Shown in pieces: positions 63,943 through 64,000 of a DNA stretch of 64,000 bases (positions are counted from its first letter, which is position 1; each line of letters starts with the position of its first letter). The notes beneath the pieces are model-generated. The model ran no database searches. It saw only the letters and a list, made by a program, of their open reading frames with translations, and was not told the origin of the DNA. The DNA lies in assembly GCA_030435675.1 (NCBI GenBank), contig CM059625.1, positions 7,378,001 through 7,442,000 on the forward strand. Direction: 5' to 3'. The position numbers were made by a program, and so were the translations under genes. Origin of the DNA: Steinernema hermaphroditum. Lineage: Eukaryota > Nematoda > Chromadorea > Rhabditida > Steinernematidae.

Positions 63943-64000
63943 AGAGGAGGAGTGCAGTAATTTATTATTTGAGTTACGTGCTGTTTATATCCTATTTAGG
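63943..64000. other. ALG3 3' flank to the window edge
   Basis: This is AT-rich sequence after the ALG3 stop, probably 3' UTR, cut by the window end. Confidence 0.6.

Overview
This 64 kb window is nuclear DNA from a nematode, most likely a rhabditid/strongylid-type (clade V) species that is not a core Caenorhabditis. Four things point there. Most introns are 43-60 bp and end in TTTCAG/TTTAG. Splice acceptors lacking a visible upstream coding exon lie just before several start codons, as expected for spliced-leader trans-splicing. Nematode-only families are present (DB-module cysteine-rich secreted proteins, a 7TM chemoreceptor). The other genes match animal enzymes with nematode-type splicing. 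I cannot name the species.

Layout. 1-17035: the right end of a tandem satellite (92-bp unit, 128-bp variant carrying an extra 36 bp), whose last ~200 bp flip orientation and end in a 31-bp-arm palindrome. 17342-19462: two damaged genes beside the array, a dynein light chain (LC8) relic and an M13 (neprilysin-like) relic, both with frameshifts. 21146-25393: two intact genes, a ZIP metal transporter and succinyl-CoA ligase alpha. 25.4-29.5 kb: a gene-poor stretch holding a 19-G tract. 29487-30228: an unrecognised acidic protein. 32279-37979 (minus): a DB-module protein and a TMCO4-like DUF726 protein. 39023-40847: a foldback transposon into which a second TTAA-targeting inverted-repeat element has inserted. 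41708-45962 (plus): a chemoreceptor and a beta-lactamase-fold serine hydrolase. 46355-48530 (minus): membralin. 51976-54218 (plus): a BPI/LBP-type lipid-binding protein. 55334-61146 (minus): a second DB-module protein, a family-31 glycosidase and N-acetylglucosaminyltransferase I. 62311-63942 (plus): ALG3.

Gene relationships. ALG3 and MGAT1 are divergent neighbours acting at the ER and Golgi ends of N-glycan synthesis, and a GH31 glycosidase of the MYORG/SITS type lies 373 bp downstream of MGAT1 on the same strand, so the right end is a glycan-processing neighbourhood. The ZIP, SUCLG1, TMCO4 and membralin genes look like single-copy housekeeping genes with intact frames. Twelve multi-exon models were assembled by hand from splice sites and protein-family expectation; for eleven of them the exon lengths, all added up from coordinates, give an open frame ending at a stop without unresolved joins, while the last junction of ALG3 is uncertain.

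The most unusual structures are the satellite, which is stop-free in all three forward frames and so produces fictitious ORFs of thousands of codons, and the nested palindromic transposons at 39-41 kb. No bacterial-type system, CRISPR array, rRNA or convincing tRNA was found.
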